A stretch of 7,712 nucleotides of DNA, taken from NCBI GenBank assembly GCA_012521035.1, contig JAAYND010000239.1, forward strand, positions 1 through 7,712, written 5' to 3'. The position numbers and the translations under genes were made by a program. Below the pieces are notes generated by a model. The model saw only the letters and a program-made list of their open reading frames with translations, ran no database searches and had not been told where the DNA came from. Position 1 is the first letter of the stretch; the number at the start of each line of letters is the position of its first letter. Origin of the DNA: Methanomicrobiales archaeon (lineage in GTDB: Archaea > Halobacteriota > Methanomicrobia > Methanomicrobiales > Methanoculleaceae). Shown in pieces: positions 1 to 6,585 of this stretch.

Positions 1-5
1 AAAAA
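1..5 (-). terminator. T-tract terminator after tRNA-Ala
   Basis: A run of five T on the minus strand begins six bases past the tRNA discriminator. Short T tracts are the usual intrinsic termination signal in archaea. The run may continue beyond the window edge. Confidence 0.5.
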
Positions 6-10
6 CAGTA

Positions 11-82
11 TGGACCGAGCGGGATTTGAACCCGCGGCCTCTTCCATGCCAAGGAAGCAATCTCCCCCTGATCTATCGGCCC
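11..82 (-). tRNA. tRNA-Ala with anticodon GGC
   Basis: This reads GCC alanine codons. On the minus strand the cloverleaf closes completely in 72 nt: a 7-bp acceptor stem (GGGCCGA with TCGGTCC), a D stem GATC/GATT, an anticodon stem CTTCC/GGAAG around the loop TTGGCAT (anticodon GGC), a T stem GCGGG/CCCGC around TTCAAAT, and discriminator A at position 11. The third acceptor pair is G:U, the G3:U70 pair that alanyl-tRNA synthetase recognises, which independently confirms alanine identity. There is no intron, and CCA is not encoded. Confidence 0.97.
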
Positions 83-110
83 CTGTTACCCTATACTGTT
101 GATCATGATC

Positions 111-120
111 CCATAAAAAG
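111..120 (-). promoter_or_regulatory. Box A (TATA) of tRNA-Ala
   Basis: The minus strand reads CTTTTTATGG, centred about 33 bases upstream of the tRNA 5' end. That would place transcription start near position 90, leaving a leader of roughly eight bases. It is an archaeal TATA-like element called by composition and spacing only. Confidence 0.45.
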
Positions 121-388
121 GATTGCTGCCGGTCGCTCCCCTATCCCTCGCCGGCGTGGCTCAAATGCCGGGAGACTGACCGCTCCCGCGCATCGCAGAT
201 CTCCCAATGCGCCGGTTATACCATGAACTCTCCATGATGCCCGGCGCTCCCGCTCAAGAGCCTGCCAGCGCGGGAGACCTCGATATCGTCGGCTTGCCGG
301 GTGCAGGTAGCATCTCCCCATGGCCCGCCAGACAGATGGGGTTTTCTGGCTGGACGTCTACCTTGTAGCAGGATGTCACACGGACGAA

Positions 389-396
389 CGTATACT
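389..396 (+). promoter_or_regulatory. Probable box A of the phosphorylase-dadD operon
   Basis: CGTATACT lies about 43 bases before the chosen GTG start. A start site about 25 bases downstream (near 417) would give a leader of about 18 bases, just enough to hold the ribosome-binding site at 423-428. The element is a weak match to the archaeal TATA consensus. Confidence 0.35.
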
Positions 397-422
397 GCTT
401 CAGACTACCTGCACCGCCGGAT

Positions 423-428
423 GAGGTG
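423..428 (+). promoter_or_regulatory. Ribosome-binding site that decides the phosphorylase start
   Basis: GAGGTG sits six bases upstream of the GTG at 435. The in-frame GTG at 426 overlaps this Shine-Dalgarno sequence itself, so it is a poor start. The site favours a protein beginning (M)LGIIGG, the typical N-terminus of this phosphorylase family. Confidence 0.7.
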
Positions 429-434
429 CTGCTA

Positions 435-1106
435 GTGCTCGGGATCATCGGGGGTACAAGCCTCCTCTTCGCTGACCTGCCACCGCTTGAAAAAACAACC
501 ATCACGACACCGTTCGGGAAGGCCGAGGTCCACACGGGAGCATTCGCGCTCCTCATGCGCCACCAGCACAACCTCCCCCCGCACCGCATCAACTACCGGG
601 CGTGCCTCGCCGCGCTCGCCGTCCTCGGGGTGGATACGATCGTAGCGTTCGGCTCAGCCGGCTCCCTGAAGCCCGGGATCCCGCCGGGCTCGATCACGAT
701 CCCCACCGACTACATCAGCATCACGGATATCCCCTCCATCCACGAATGCACCATCGACCACATCAGGCCCGAGCTCGACGCAGACCTGATCCGCACACTC
801 GGGGAGGTGGTGCCTGAGGCCCGGGTGGGTGGGGTCTATGTCCAGACCCGTGGTCCGCGCATCGAGACGGTCGCCGAGGTGAAGGCGCTTGCTCAGGTTG
901 CCGATCTCGTCGGCATGACGGTCGCAAGCGAGGCGACGCTCGCCCTTGAGCTCGGGATGCGGTTTGCCGCCATATGCACCGTGGACAACTACGCAAACGG
1001 TCTCGGGGAGGAGACCCTGACCTATGAACACATCCTTGAGACCTCAAGGGCAAACCGCCTGAGGACCGGGGATATACTCACAAAGATTGTGGAGCGACTC
1101 GCATGA
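435..1106 (+). CDS. 6-oxopurine nucleoside phosphorylase, probable S-methyl-5'-thioinosine phosphorylase (MTIP)
   Basis: A cytosolic enzyme of the MTAP/PNP family that cleaves the N-glycosidic bond with phosphate. The likely product pair is hypoxanthine plus 5-methylthioribose-1-phosphate. The 223-residue protein from GTG 435 shows the family motifs in order: N-terminal GIIGGTSL (phosphate site), RHQH at 42-45, PPHRINYRA at 48-56, GSAGSL at 73-78, GPRIET at 140-145, GMTVASE at 160-166 and DNYAN at 184-188. Human MTA phosphorylase has TDYD at the last site, with two Asp residues gripping adenine. Here the equivalent residues are Asn and Ala, the pattern recalled for 6-oxopurine enzymes such as Pseudomonas MTIP. 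It is slightly shorter than typical family members (about 250-290 residues) but no motif is missing. Its stop overlaps the start of the downstream deaminase, whose products are its expected substrates. The family call is secure; methylthioinosine specificity is inferred. Confidence 0.88.
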   Translation: MLGIIGGTSLLFADLPPLEKTTITTPFGKAEVHTGAFALLMRHQHNLPPHRINYRACLAALAVLGVDTIVAFGSAGSLKPGIPPGSITIPTDYISITDIPSIHECTIDHIRPELDADLIRTLGEVVPEARVGGVYVQTRGPRIETVAEVKALAQVADLVGMTVASEATLALELGMRFAAICTVDNYANGLGEETLTYEHILETSRANRLRTGDILTKIVERLA

Positions 1107-2407
1107 ACGATATATTTGCCGCCCGGGGATCGGTGTTGATCGCCGGGGTCACTATCGGGGGATCGGTTGTGGATATCGCCATCGACGATGAGGGCGTGAT
1201 CGCCGGGATCGGGGCTGATGCCCGGCGGGCGATCGATGCCGATATCATCATCGATGGCTCGGACCGGATCGCCATACCCGGCATGGTCAACACCCACACA
1301 CACGCCGCGATGACCCTTCTCCGGGGGTACGCCGATGATATGCCACTCCAGGAATGGCTCTCCGAAAAGATCTGGCCGCTTGAGGCTCACCTCACCGGCG
1401 ACGACGTATACGCCGGCACAAAACTCGCGTGCCTTGAGATGATCCGGAGCGGCACAGTCGCGTTCAACGATATGTACTTCTACATGGAGCGTGCAGCGGA
1501 TGCCGTCGATGAGATGGGGCTCCGGGCAGCCCTCGCCTACGGGTTCATCGACCTCGGGGACGCAGAGAAGCGGGAGGCCGAGATCAGGGCGACCGAGGCC
1601 CTCACCGCCCACATAAAAGCACGGGGGAACCCACGTATCCAGGCAGCCGTCGGTCCGCACTCGATCTACACGGTCTCCCCCGAAGGCCTCCGCTGGTGCG
1701 CTGACTTCGCGAGAGAACAGGGGATCGGGATCCATATCCACCTCTCAGAGACCGGGAAGGAGGTCGATGATTGCGTCGCAGAGTATGGCCGGCGCCCGGC
1801 GGTCCACCTCGATGAGTGCGGGTGCCTCACGCCCCGGACGGTTGCGGCGCACTGCTGCTGGCTCGATGAGGCCGAGTGCCGGCTCCTCGGCGAGCGGGGC
1901 ACCCACGCCTCCCATAACCCGGCGAGCAACATGAAACTCGCCGTCAACCGGGCCATGCCCTACCACTGGCTGAAGTCCTCCGGCGCGAACGTCTGCCTCG
2001 GGACCGATGGGTGCGCCTCGAATAACAGCCTCGACCTCCTGGAGGAGATGAAGTTTGCTGCCCTCCTCCAGAAGTTCGCCTGGAACTCGCAGACCCTTCT
2101 CCCCGCGCACGAGGCGATCACGATGGCGACGAGCGCGGGCGCAGAGGCCCTCGGTATCGGGCCCGGAACCCTGAGCGTGGGCGCGCCGGCCGATATCGTC
2201 CTCCTCGACGCCCGGGCGGCCTGCAACACCCCCCTCCACAACTCCGACTCAAACACCGTCTACGCCTGCAACGGCGGTGCGGTCATGACCGTCCTCTGCC
2301 AGGGCCGGATCCTGATGCATGAACGAGTGGTGCCGGGTGAGGAGGAGATCTTAAGGGAGGCTACAGCGGCAGCGCAGGCGCTTGTCGAGCGGGCCGGCGA
2401 GGCCTGA
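1103..2407 (+). CDS. dadD: 5'-deoxyadenosine / MTA / SAH deaminase, amidohydrolase superfamily
   Basis: A zinc-type hydrolase that deaminates the 6-amino group of 5'-deoxyadenosine, methylthioadenosine and S-adenosylhomocysteine, turning inhibitory SAM by-products into inosine analogues. The 434 residues have the expected architecture: a small beta domain at both ends around a TIM barrel. Visible metal and catalytic residues are His65 and His67 (NTHTH), His186 (GPHS), His213 and Glu216 (HLSET), His250 (AAHC) and Asp302 (GTDG). The substrate-loop motif SHNPASNMKLA is at 270-280. All required residues are intact. Translation starts at the ATG in an ATGA overlap with the phosphorylase stop, implying translational coupling, with a weak GGAG eight bases upstream. 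Family knowledge from Methanocaldococcus DadD (MJ1541) supports the broad substrate range. Which substrate dominates here cannot be read from sequence, and a guanine or chlorohydrolase relative is a less likely alternative. Confidence 0.9.
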   Translation: MNDIFAARGSVLIAGVTIGGSVVDIAIDDEGVIAGIGADARRAIDADIIIDGSDRIAIPGMVNTHTHAAMTLLRGYADDMPLQEWLSEKIWPLEAHLTGDDVYAGTKLACLEMIRSGTVAFNDMYFYMERAADAVDEMGLRAALAYGFIDLGDAEKREAEIRATEALTAHIKARGNPRIQAAVGPHSIYTVSPEGLRWCADFAREQGIGIHIHLSETGKEVDDCVAEYGRRPAVHLDECGCLTPRTVAAHCCWLDEAECRLLGERGTHASHNPASNMKLAVNRAMPYHWLKSSGANVCLGTDGCASNNSLDLLEEMKFAALLQKFAWNSQTLLPAHEAITMATSAGAEALGIGPGTLSVGAPADIVLLDARAACNTPLHNSDSNTVYACNGGAVMTVLCQGRILMHERVVPGEEEILREATAAAQALVERAGEA

Positions 2408-2465
2408 AGGCCGACCCTCCGGGCGGACAAAACCAGTATCAAGACTGCTCATGTAACCCCACCGC

Positions 2466-2511
2466 AAAAAATGAGGCTTTATGCCGGGCGGGATCCCGCC
2501 CTCTGCCCGGC
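2466..2511 (-). terminator. Hairpin plus T-tract between convergent genes
   Basis: GCCGGGC at 2483-2489 pairs with GCCCGGC at 2505-2511. A nested perfect inverted repeat, GGGCGGGATCCCGCCC at 2486-2501, offers an alternative fold. On the minus strand the hairpin is followed after about a dozen bases by six T (2466-2471), so it could end the propeller-protein transcript. On the plus strand it lies about 75 bases past the dadD stop and lacks a good T tract. The rest of 2408-2573 holds nothing recognisable. Confidence 0.5.
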
Positions 2512-2573
2512 AACATCGCCTCTCACTCTCCTCCATCCTGCTGCAGGAACCACATGTACAGTGATTCGAGCCA

Positions 2574-4181
2574 TCAGATCAGGCCAGGCCCTTGAAGACT
2601 TATAAGGCCGGTGAGCGGAGAGTAGCCATACCATTCGCCCCTGTCCGTCATGATCATTGTGATGTCAGGGATATCCGGATCCCTGAAGAATGTCAACCCG
2701 CGTGCAGGATCCCGGGCTGTTAACCACCCTGGCATGGTCGGATCCTGCTGCCATTGAAGATTGGCTATGTCATCGGCTGTTATGGAAAGGTCATCGGGTG
2801 GGGCCGGCGTGGGTGAGACCGGCGTGGGTGGAACCGGAGTGGGCGAGACCGGCGTGGGTGAGACTGGAGCGGGTGGGGCCGGCGTGGGTGGAACCGGAGT
2901 GGGCGAGACCGGCGTGGGTGAGACTGGAGCGGGTGGAACCGGCGTGGGTGAGACCGGAGCGGGTGAGACCGGAGCGGGTGGGGCCGGAGTGGGTGGAACC
3001 GGCGTGGGTGAGACTGGAGCGGGTGGGGCCGGCGTGGGTGGAACCGGAGTAGGTGAGACTGGAGTGGGTGGAACCGGCGTGGGTGAGACCGGCGTGGGTG
3101 GGGCCGGAAGACCGGTCACCTCCATCTCATAGATCTCCCACTGGCCGGTATCGTAGCCCATCCAGACAATCCTGTTACCAGAGATATCCGGGAGCGCCTG
3201 TTCGGCGCTGTCGGATGTGATCTGCCTCTCCTGCCCGCTCTGGATATCGTAGAGGTAGATATCGCCGTTTCCATTCCGGTAGTCGGCCCAGACGATATAG
3301 TTCCCATCGACGGCAGGATAGGCCGGCATGGCCTCCTCACCCGTGATCTCCTGCACTTCCTCGATGACGGTGTCCACCATGCGCAGAACGAGGGTTCCAT
3401 CCATCTCAGCGATCCAGACGATCAGTCTCCCGTCACTTGAGACCGCAGGGGGACTGAGCGGGGGGAACGACGATTCGAAGGTGACCCAACCCCCGCCGGA
3501 TCCGGCGAACCAGTTGAGGTTAAGGTGGCCGCTGGCGTCGCCGTCATCATCGAACCAGGCAATGGTATCTCCGCCGACGGTCGGGTCGAGCTGGTTGGAT
3601 GTTGTATTCTCTGTTCTCGGGCTGCCGAGATTCGCGGCGGCAAATTTAGCCAGCTCACTGTCTCCGGCATTGACGTTCTGCCATTGAATCTGCCCCTTTC
3701 CAGTTGTCGTGTCAATCTCGTTCCAACAGACGAATCCGTCTGATATCGACGGCGACATCTGGAGGGCTGGATCGCTCGTGAGCGGAGTTACCGAGCCCGT
3801 GGTAGCATCATAAAGGTAGATGTCGTGTGCACCCGTCGTGGCACTCATGCCGGTCCAGACAACGCGGTCTCCTGAAACATCCACCTGCCGCATGAACATC
3901 GTCGCATAGATCCCTTCTCCCGGGATTGTCAGACTCTCCCCGGATGTAGCGTTATAGACCTGAACCGACCAGGTGGCGTTGTCAAGCCAGACAATAGTGT
4001 CCCCTGAGACCGCCGGGTACATCTTGTCCCCCGGCCCGCTCGTGATCGCAGTTGCTCCGGGCGGTTCTGGTCCGGGTTCTGGTCCCGGCGGGAAGAGCTG
4101 TGCCGAAGCTGCACCGCCGATAAGTAGAGCAGCGATTACCAGGACAGCAACAACCGCCGCTATACGTGTGAATTTTTTCAT
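2574..4181 (-). CDS. Secreted TolB-like beta-propeller protein with Pro/Thr-rich repeat linker
   Basis: A predicted exported or cell-surface protein of 535 residues; its ligand is unknown. The ATG at 4181 is chosen because GGGAGGT lies six bases upstream and a signal peptide begins there (MKKF, hydrophobic core 8-22, likely cleavage after ASA27). The longer in-frame extension to 4403 has no such features. A low-complexity Pro/Gly/Glu spacer (30-42) leads to seven repeats built on P-x-[VI]-[SDG]-G-x-x-[IV]-x-W, ending near residues 65, 109, 153, 209, 256, 298 and 340. Each strand is followed by an aromatic-rich strand such as DIYLYD, consistent with a seven-bladed propeller of TolB/DUF5050 type. 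Residues 361-460 are exactly 20 pentads of [PS]P[TA]P[VA]. A final domain of about 73 residues (463-535) with several Trp and Asp-Pro pairs was not recognised. There is no C-terminal membrane helix or lipobox. Similar proteins are common in Methanomicrobiales; a role in surface binding is inference. Confidence 0.85.
   Translation of the reverse strand: MKKFTRIAAVVAVLVIAALLIGGAASAQLFPPGPEPGPEPPGATAITSGPGDKMYPAVSGDTIVWLDNATWSVQVYNATSGESLTIPGEGIYATMFMRQVDVSGDRVVWTGMSATTGAHDIYLYDATTGSVTPLTSDPALQMSPSISDGFVCWNEIDTTTGKGQIQWQNVNAGDSELAKFAAANLGSPRTENTTSNQLDPTVGGDTIAWFDDDGDASGHLNLNWFAGSGGGWVTFESSFPPLSPPAVSSDGRLIVWIAEMDGTLVLRMVDTVIEEVQEITGEEAMPAYPAVDGNYIVWADYRNGNGDIYLYDIQSGQERQITSDSAEQALPDISGNRIVWMGYDTGQWEIYEMEVTGLPAPPTPVSPTPVPPTPVSPTPVPPTPAPPAPVSPTPVPPTPAPPAPVSPAPVSPTPVPPAPVSPTPVSPTPVPPTPAPPAPVSPTPVSPTPVPPTPVSPTPAPPDDLSITADDIANLQWQQDPTMPGWLTARDPARGLTFFRDPDIPDITMIMTDRGEWYGYSPLTGLISLQGPGLI
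2802..3101 (-). repeat. 15-bp tandem repeat array encoding 20 Pro-rich pentads
   Basis: Twenty in-frame 15-bp units encode [PS]P[TA]P[VA]. A higher-order 60-bp period is visible: 2821-2880 and 2881-2940 differ at only two positions, so whole four-pentad blocks were duplicated recently. The repeat also keeps antisense frames free of stops, creating spurious long reading frames on the plus strand. Confidence 0.95.
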
Positions 4182-4187
4182 ACTGCT

Positions 4188-4194
4188 ACCTCCC
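4188..4194 (-). promoter_or_regulatory. Ribosome-binding site of the propeller gene
   Basis: GGGAGGT on the minus strand, six bases before the ATG at 4181, is a strong Shine-Dalgarno sequence. It fixes the start at the signal peptide rather than at upstream in-frame codons. Confidence 0.8.
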
Positions 4195-4273
4195 AATGAT
4201 ATGCAAACCTCACCACCCCTCGTGCGGCAGCGAGATTCTGACATGGGGCATATGTATCCGGGTTCCACTGAGG

Positions 4274-4281
4274 TATAAAAG
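4274..4281 (-). promoter_or_regulatory. Box A of the propeller gene
   Basis: CTTTTATA on the minus strand lies about 96 bases before the start codon. The expected start site is near 4250, giving a leader of about 70 bases that contains the strong ribosome-binding site. It is the only good TATA-like element close upstream of this gene. Confidence 0.55.
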
Positions 4282-4427
4282 GATGAATTCGGTGGTACGG
4301 CCAGCGGAGCATTGCGCCGCGCCCTGAAAAAACTGGTAGATAGAGCAGGTACTGCGGGGAAAGCCTTACTGTGGAGTGCATAACCAGACCCAACACCCCC
4401 CACGCTGCAGCCTGCAAGCGAGTCTAC

Positions 4428-4435
4428 TATATATA
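4428..4435 (+). promoter_or_regulatory. Box A-like TATATATA facing the transposase stub
   Basis: A perfect TATATATA in an otherwise balanced sequence, followed by a direct repeat of GGTTGG (4436-4441 and 4447-4452). Being palindromic it could act on either strand. On the plus strand it would start transcription near 4456, just before an ATG at 4460 that opens a 32-codon frame ending at 4558. That frame has no recognisable product and is not called as a gene. Confidence 0.35.
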
Positions 4436-4567
4436 GGTTGGCCCAGGTTGGATAAGAGGATGGCGCACCTGGTGAGGATATCAGGTATGCTCATACAACA
4501 GACAGAGGCGCAATTAGAAGATCGAGAGGGTTTTACACATGAATTCAAGAGGAAATAACCCTGGATT

Positions 4568-4813
4568 GTGGCGCCCCTTTCACGCCTAAAAAGGAACGCC
4601 AGGGACGCCCGTATATTGATGATCGTGACTGGAGTATATAGAGAACAGTTGATCAAGCGCGGAGAGTTCTATCTCAGCCCTGACTTCATCGATCAGTGGG
4701 ATGATGAACTTGTTCTATGCAACACAGCAGCGGGAAAGAGACCAGAGTCAGTTGTTCGCGCAGATTCGTGCGCACCACCAGGGCCCGAAAAGAGTTATGC
4801 GGTCTCGATCTGA
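4568..4813 (+). pseudogene. Probable N-terminal remnant of an IS transposase (IS5-like)
   Basis: A reading frame of 81 residues from GTG 4568; an internal ATG at 4619 is an alternative start. Residues 24-50 read YREQLIKRGEF followed by a Phe, then W-D-x-E-L, then CN and GKRP at 51-59. This resembles, from memory, the opening of archaeal IS5-type DDE transposases (Y-x3-L-hydrophobic-K/R-R-G-E-F, then D-F-x3-W-x2-E-L, then N-x-G-K). The catalytic DDE region is absent: the frame ends after about 20 more residues, which look unrelated, and overlaps the 3' end of the acyl-CoA synthetase gene by 19 bases on the opposite strand. There is no ribosome-binding site. Codon use is less GC-biased at third positions than in the neighbours. 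It is most likely a decayed insertion-sequence end; a small orphan gene is the alternative. No terminal inverted repeats were found. Confidence 0.42.
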
Positions 4814-6495
4814 GACTCGGTCTCAAGGCCGAGCTCCTCGATCGCCGCCTCCCGCATCTTGAACTTCATAACCTTTCCTGAGACCGTCATCGGGAACTCA
4901 TCGACGAACTTCACGTATCGCGGGATCTTGAAGTGTGCAATCTGGCCGCGACAGAATTCCTTCACCGCCGCCTCGGTCAGCTCTATCCCATCTTCCGTCT
5001 TGATCCAGGCCATCAGTTCCTCGCCGTACTTCTTATCAGGCACACCGATCACGTAGGCATCAGCGATCTTCGGGTGATTATGGAGGAACTCCTCGATCTC
5101 ACGCGGGTAGATGTTCTCACCGCCACGGATAACCATATCTTTCAGGCGCCCGACGATCTTGACGTAATCCTCCTCGTCCATCACACCGAGGTCGCCGGTA
5201 TGGTTCCAGCCGTTCTCGTCGATCGTCGCCCGGGTGGCGTTCGGGTTGTTATAGTAACATCGCATCACACAGTAGCCGCGAGCGCAGATCTCGCCGGTCT
5301 CTCCGCGAGGGAGGATCCGTTTTGTGTGGGGATCGATGATCTTGATCTCGGTGTAGGGAAACGGCCTTCCAACAGTGGAGACGCGCCGCTCCAGAGGGTC
5401 ATCGGTTGTGGTCATGGTGACACCCGGAGAGGTCTCCGTCTGCCCATAGACGATCACGATATCGGACATATGCATCTCCCGGTTGACCTCCCGCATCACC
5501 TCGGTCGGACAGGGTGATCCGGCCATGATCCCCGTGCGGAGCGTATCAAGCCGGTACCTCGAGAAGTTCGGATGACTGAGCTCAGCGATGAACATGGTCG
5601 GTACGCCATGGAGCGCCGTGCACCGCTCATCCTGCACGGTGGCGAGGACCGCTTCGGCATCGAATACCGGAGAGGGCAGGACCATCGCAGCACCGTGGGT
5701 GACGCAGGCCATATTCGCAAGGACCATACCGAAGCAGTGGTAGAACGGCACCGGGATGCAGAGTCGGTCCTTGTGGGTGAACTTCATACCGTCGCCGATG
5801 ATCGCACCGTTGTTCAGGATGTTATGGTGGGTCAGGACAACCCCCTTCGGAAACCCGGTCGTCCCGCTCGTGTACTGGATGTTGACCGCATCATCAAAAT
5901 TGAGCGACCCCTCCCGCTCCCGGAGCTCATCGGGGCTGATGAGCGCGGCCTTCGCGAGAAGATCATCCCAGGTGTACATGCCGTTGTAAGGGATATCGCC
6001 GAGGAAGATGACGTTTTTTAAGAACGGAAATTTGTCGCAGTTGACCCGGCCGGGCTTTGCTTCAAACGCCTCGGGGCAGGACTCATAGAACATCCCGACG
6101 TAGTCCGACGTCTTGAATCGCCCCTGGAGGATGAGCGTCTGGACCTCAGACTGCTTGAGAGCATACTCATACTCGTACGTCCGGTATGCCGGGTTAATGT
6201 TCACCATGACCGCGCCGATCTTTGCGGTGGCGAACTGGACCAGTACCCACTCCGCGTAGTTCAGCGCCCATATCGCGACCCGGTCCCCGCGTTCCACGTC
6301 GATAGCCATGAGGGCGCGCGCCAGGGTGTTGACCTTGCTGAGAAACTCTGCATACGTCCACCTGATACCCTGGTGGACGGAGATAAGCGCATCGCTGTCA
6401 GGATGCGCTGCTGCTATTCTGTTTAACATCTCGCCGATGGTGATGCCGATCAGGGGTTTTTGCGAGTTCCCGCACGCGTAACTACCCTCTACCAT
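4795..6495 (-). CDS. AMP-forming acyl-CoA synthetase (fatty-acid-CoA ligase family)
   Basis: A cytosolic adenylate-forming ligase: carboxylate + ATP to acyl-AMP, then thioester exchange to acyl-CoA. The 566-residue length fits the medium/long-chain fatty-acid-CoA ligase branch. Core motifs in order: the ATP-binding loop YTSGTTGFPKG at 208-218, YGQTE at 350-354, HTGDLG at 432-437, the hinge GRLKD at 449-453 followed by GGENIYPREIE at 458-468, and PMTVSGK at 535-541 with Lys541 as the expected catalytic lysine. All are intact, so the enzyme should be active. The N-terminal LIGITIGEML is typical of this branch. The ATG at 6495 has no Shine-Dalgarno sequence and an AT-rich stretch directly upstream, suggesting a leaderless or near-leaderless mRNA; Met23 is an alternative start. 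It has no operon partner. Substrate chain length cannot be read; acetate is less likely because the protein is shorter than Acs (about 650 residues). Confidence 0.92.
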   Translation of the reverse strand: MVEGSYACGNSQKPLIGITIGEMLNRIAAAHPDSDALISVHQGIRWTYAEFLSKVNTLARALMAIDVERGDRVAIWALNYAEWVLVQFATAKIGAVMVNINPAYRTYEYEYALKQSEVQTLILQGRFKTSDYVGMFYESCPEAFEAKPGRVNCDKFPFLKNVIFLGDIPYNGMYTWDDLLAKAALISPDELREREGSLNFDDAVNIQYTSGTTGFPKGVVLTHHNILNNGAIIGDGMKFTHKDRLCIPVPFYHCFGMVLANMACVTHGAAMVLPSPVFDAEAVLATVQDERCTALHGVPTMFIAELSHPNFSRYRLDTLRTGIMAGSPCPTEVMREVNREMHMSDIVIVYGQTETSPGVTMTTTDDPLERRVSTVGRPFPYTEIKIIDPHTKRILPRGETGEICARGYCVMRCYYNNPNATRATIDENGWNHTGDLGVMDEEDYVKIVGRLKDMVIRGGENIYPREIEEFLHNHPKIADAYVIGVPDKKYGEELMAWIKTEDGIELTEAAVKEFCRGQIAHFKIPRYVKFVDEFPMTVSGKVMKFKMREAAIEELGLETESQIETA

Positions 6496-6518
6496 TCTAT
6501 ATAAATGGGATATATCAC

Positions 6519-6527
6519 CAATATATG
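6519..6527 (-). promoter_or_regulatory. Probable box A of the acyl-CoA synthetase gene
   Basis: CATATATTG on the minus strand is centred about 28 bases before the ATG at 6495, which fits a transcript starting at or just before the start codon. Two further TATA-like stretches, GATATATC (6509-6516) and TTTATATAGA (6496-6505), lie closer. The nearest would start transcription inside the gene and so would imply use of Met23. Confidence 0.45.
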
Positions 6528-6551
6528 ATTACTGGTTCCTTCCAGCACAAT

Positions 6552-6559
6552 CCTTATGT
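6552..6559 (+). promoter_or_regulatory. Possible box A of tRNA-Trp
   Basis: CCTTATGT is centred about 30 bases before the tRNA 5' end, the same spacing and a similar sequence to the tRNA-Ala box A. The palindrome CTCTATAGAG (6573-6582) lies where transcription would begin. This is a weak call based on spacing. Confidence 0.35.
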
Positions 6560-6585
6560 CGCATGCCGTCAACTCTATAGAGAGC

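Larger units (their letters stand above)
83..434. other. Intergenic region with divergent promoters
   Basis: No convincing gene lies here; the short reading frames on either strand have arginine- and proline-rich translations typical of non-coding GC-rich DNA. It contains the tRNA-Ala box A, a likely box A for the purine-salvage operon, and a 7-bp inverted repeat (CTCCCGC at 247-253, GCGGGAG at 270-276, 16-base loop) of unknown role. No riboswitch or RNA gene was recognised. Confidence 0.5.
4182..4567. other. Intergenic region without a supported gene
   Basis: It contains the propeller gene's leader and box A (4274-4281) and the TATATATA element at 4428-4435. Short frames exist on both strands (for example 4460-4558, plus strand), but none has a ribosome-binding site or a recognisable translation. 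Base composition is lower in GC than the flanking genes, as expected for intergenic or remnant DNA. Confidence 0.4.

Noticed and set aside
103..321. 72-codon minus-strand frame next to tRNA-Ala
   Set aside because: Arg-rich translation without recognisable motifs; it overlaps the tRNA promoter region and has no convincing ribosome-binding site.
1022..1741. 239-codon minus-strand frame opposite dadD
   Set aside because: It is a shadow of the GC-biased dadD coding frame, which carries the full set of amidohydrolase catalytic residues.
2690..3132. Two long plus-strand frames (Trp-Val-Arg-Pro and Gly-Val-Gly-Glu-Thr repeats) opposite the propeller gene
   Set aside because: They exist only because the 15-bp repeat has no stop in the antisense frames. 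The minus-strand frame has a signal peptide, a strong ribosome-binding site and a domain structure.
4182..4403. N-terminal extension of the propeller protein to an upstream start
   Set aside because: It would bury the signal peptide at residue 75, ignore the strong ribosome-binding site at 4188-4194 and lie across the box A at 4274-4281.
4460..4558. 32-codon plus-strand frame at leaderless distance from TATATATA
   Set aside because: Spacing alone is not enough; the product is unrecognisable and no other coding signal is present.
4366..4656. 96-codon minus-strand frame between the propeller and synthetase genes
   Set aside because: Its translation is Cys-rich and unlike a folded protein, it has no ribosome-binding site, and it lies antisense to the more protein-like transposase frame.
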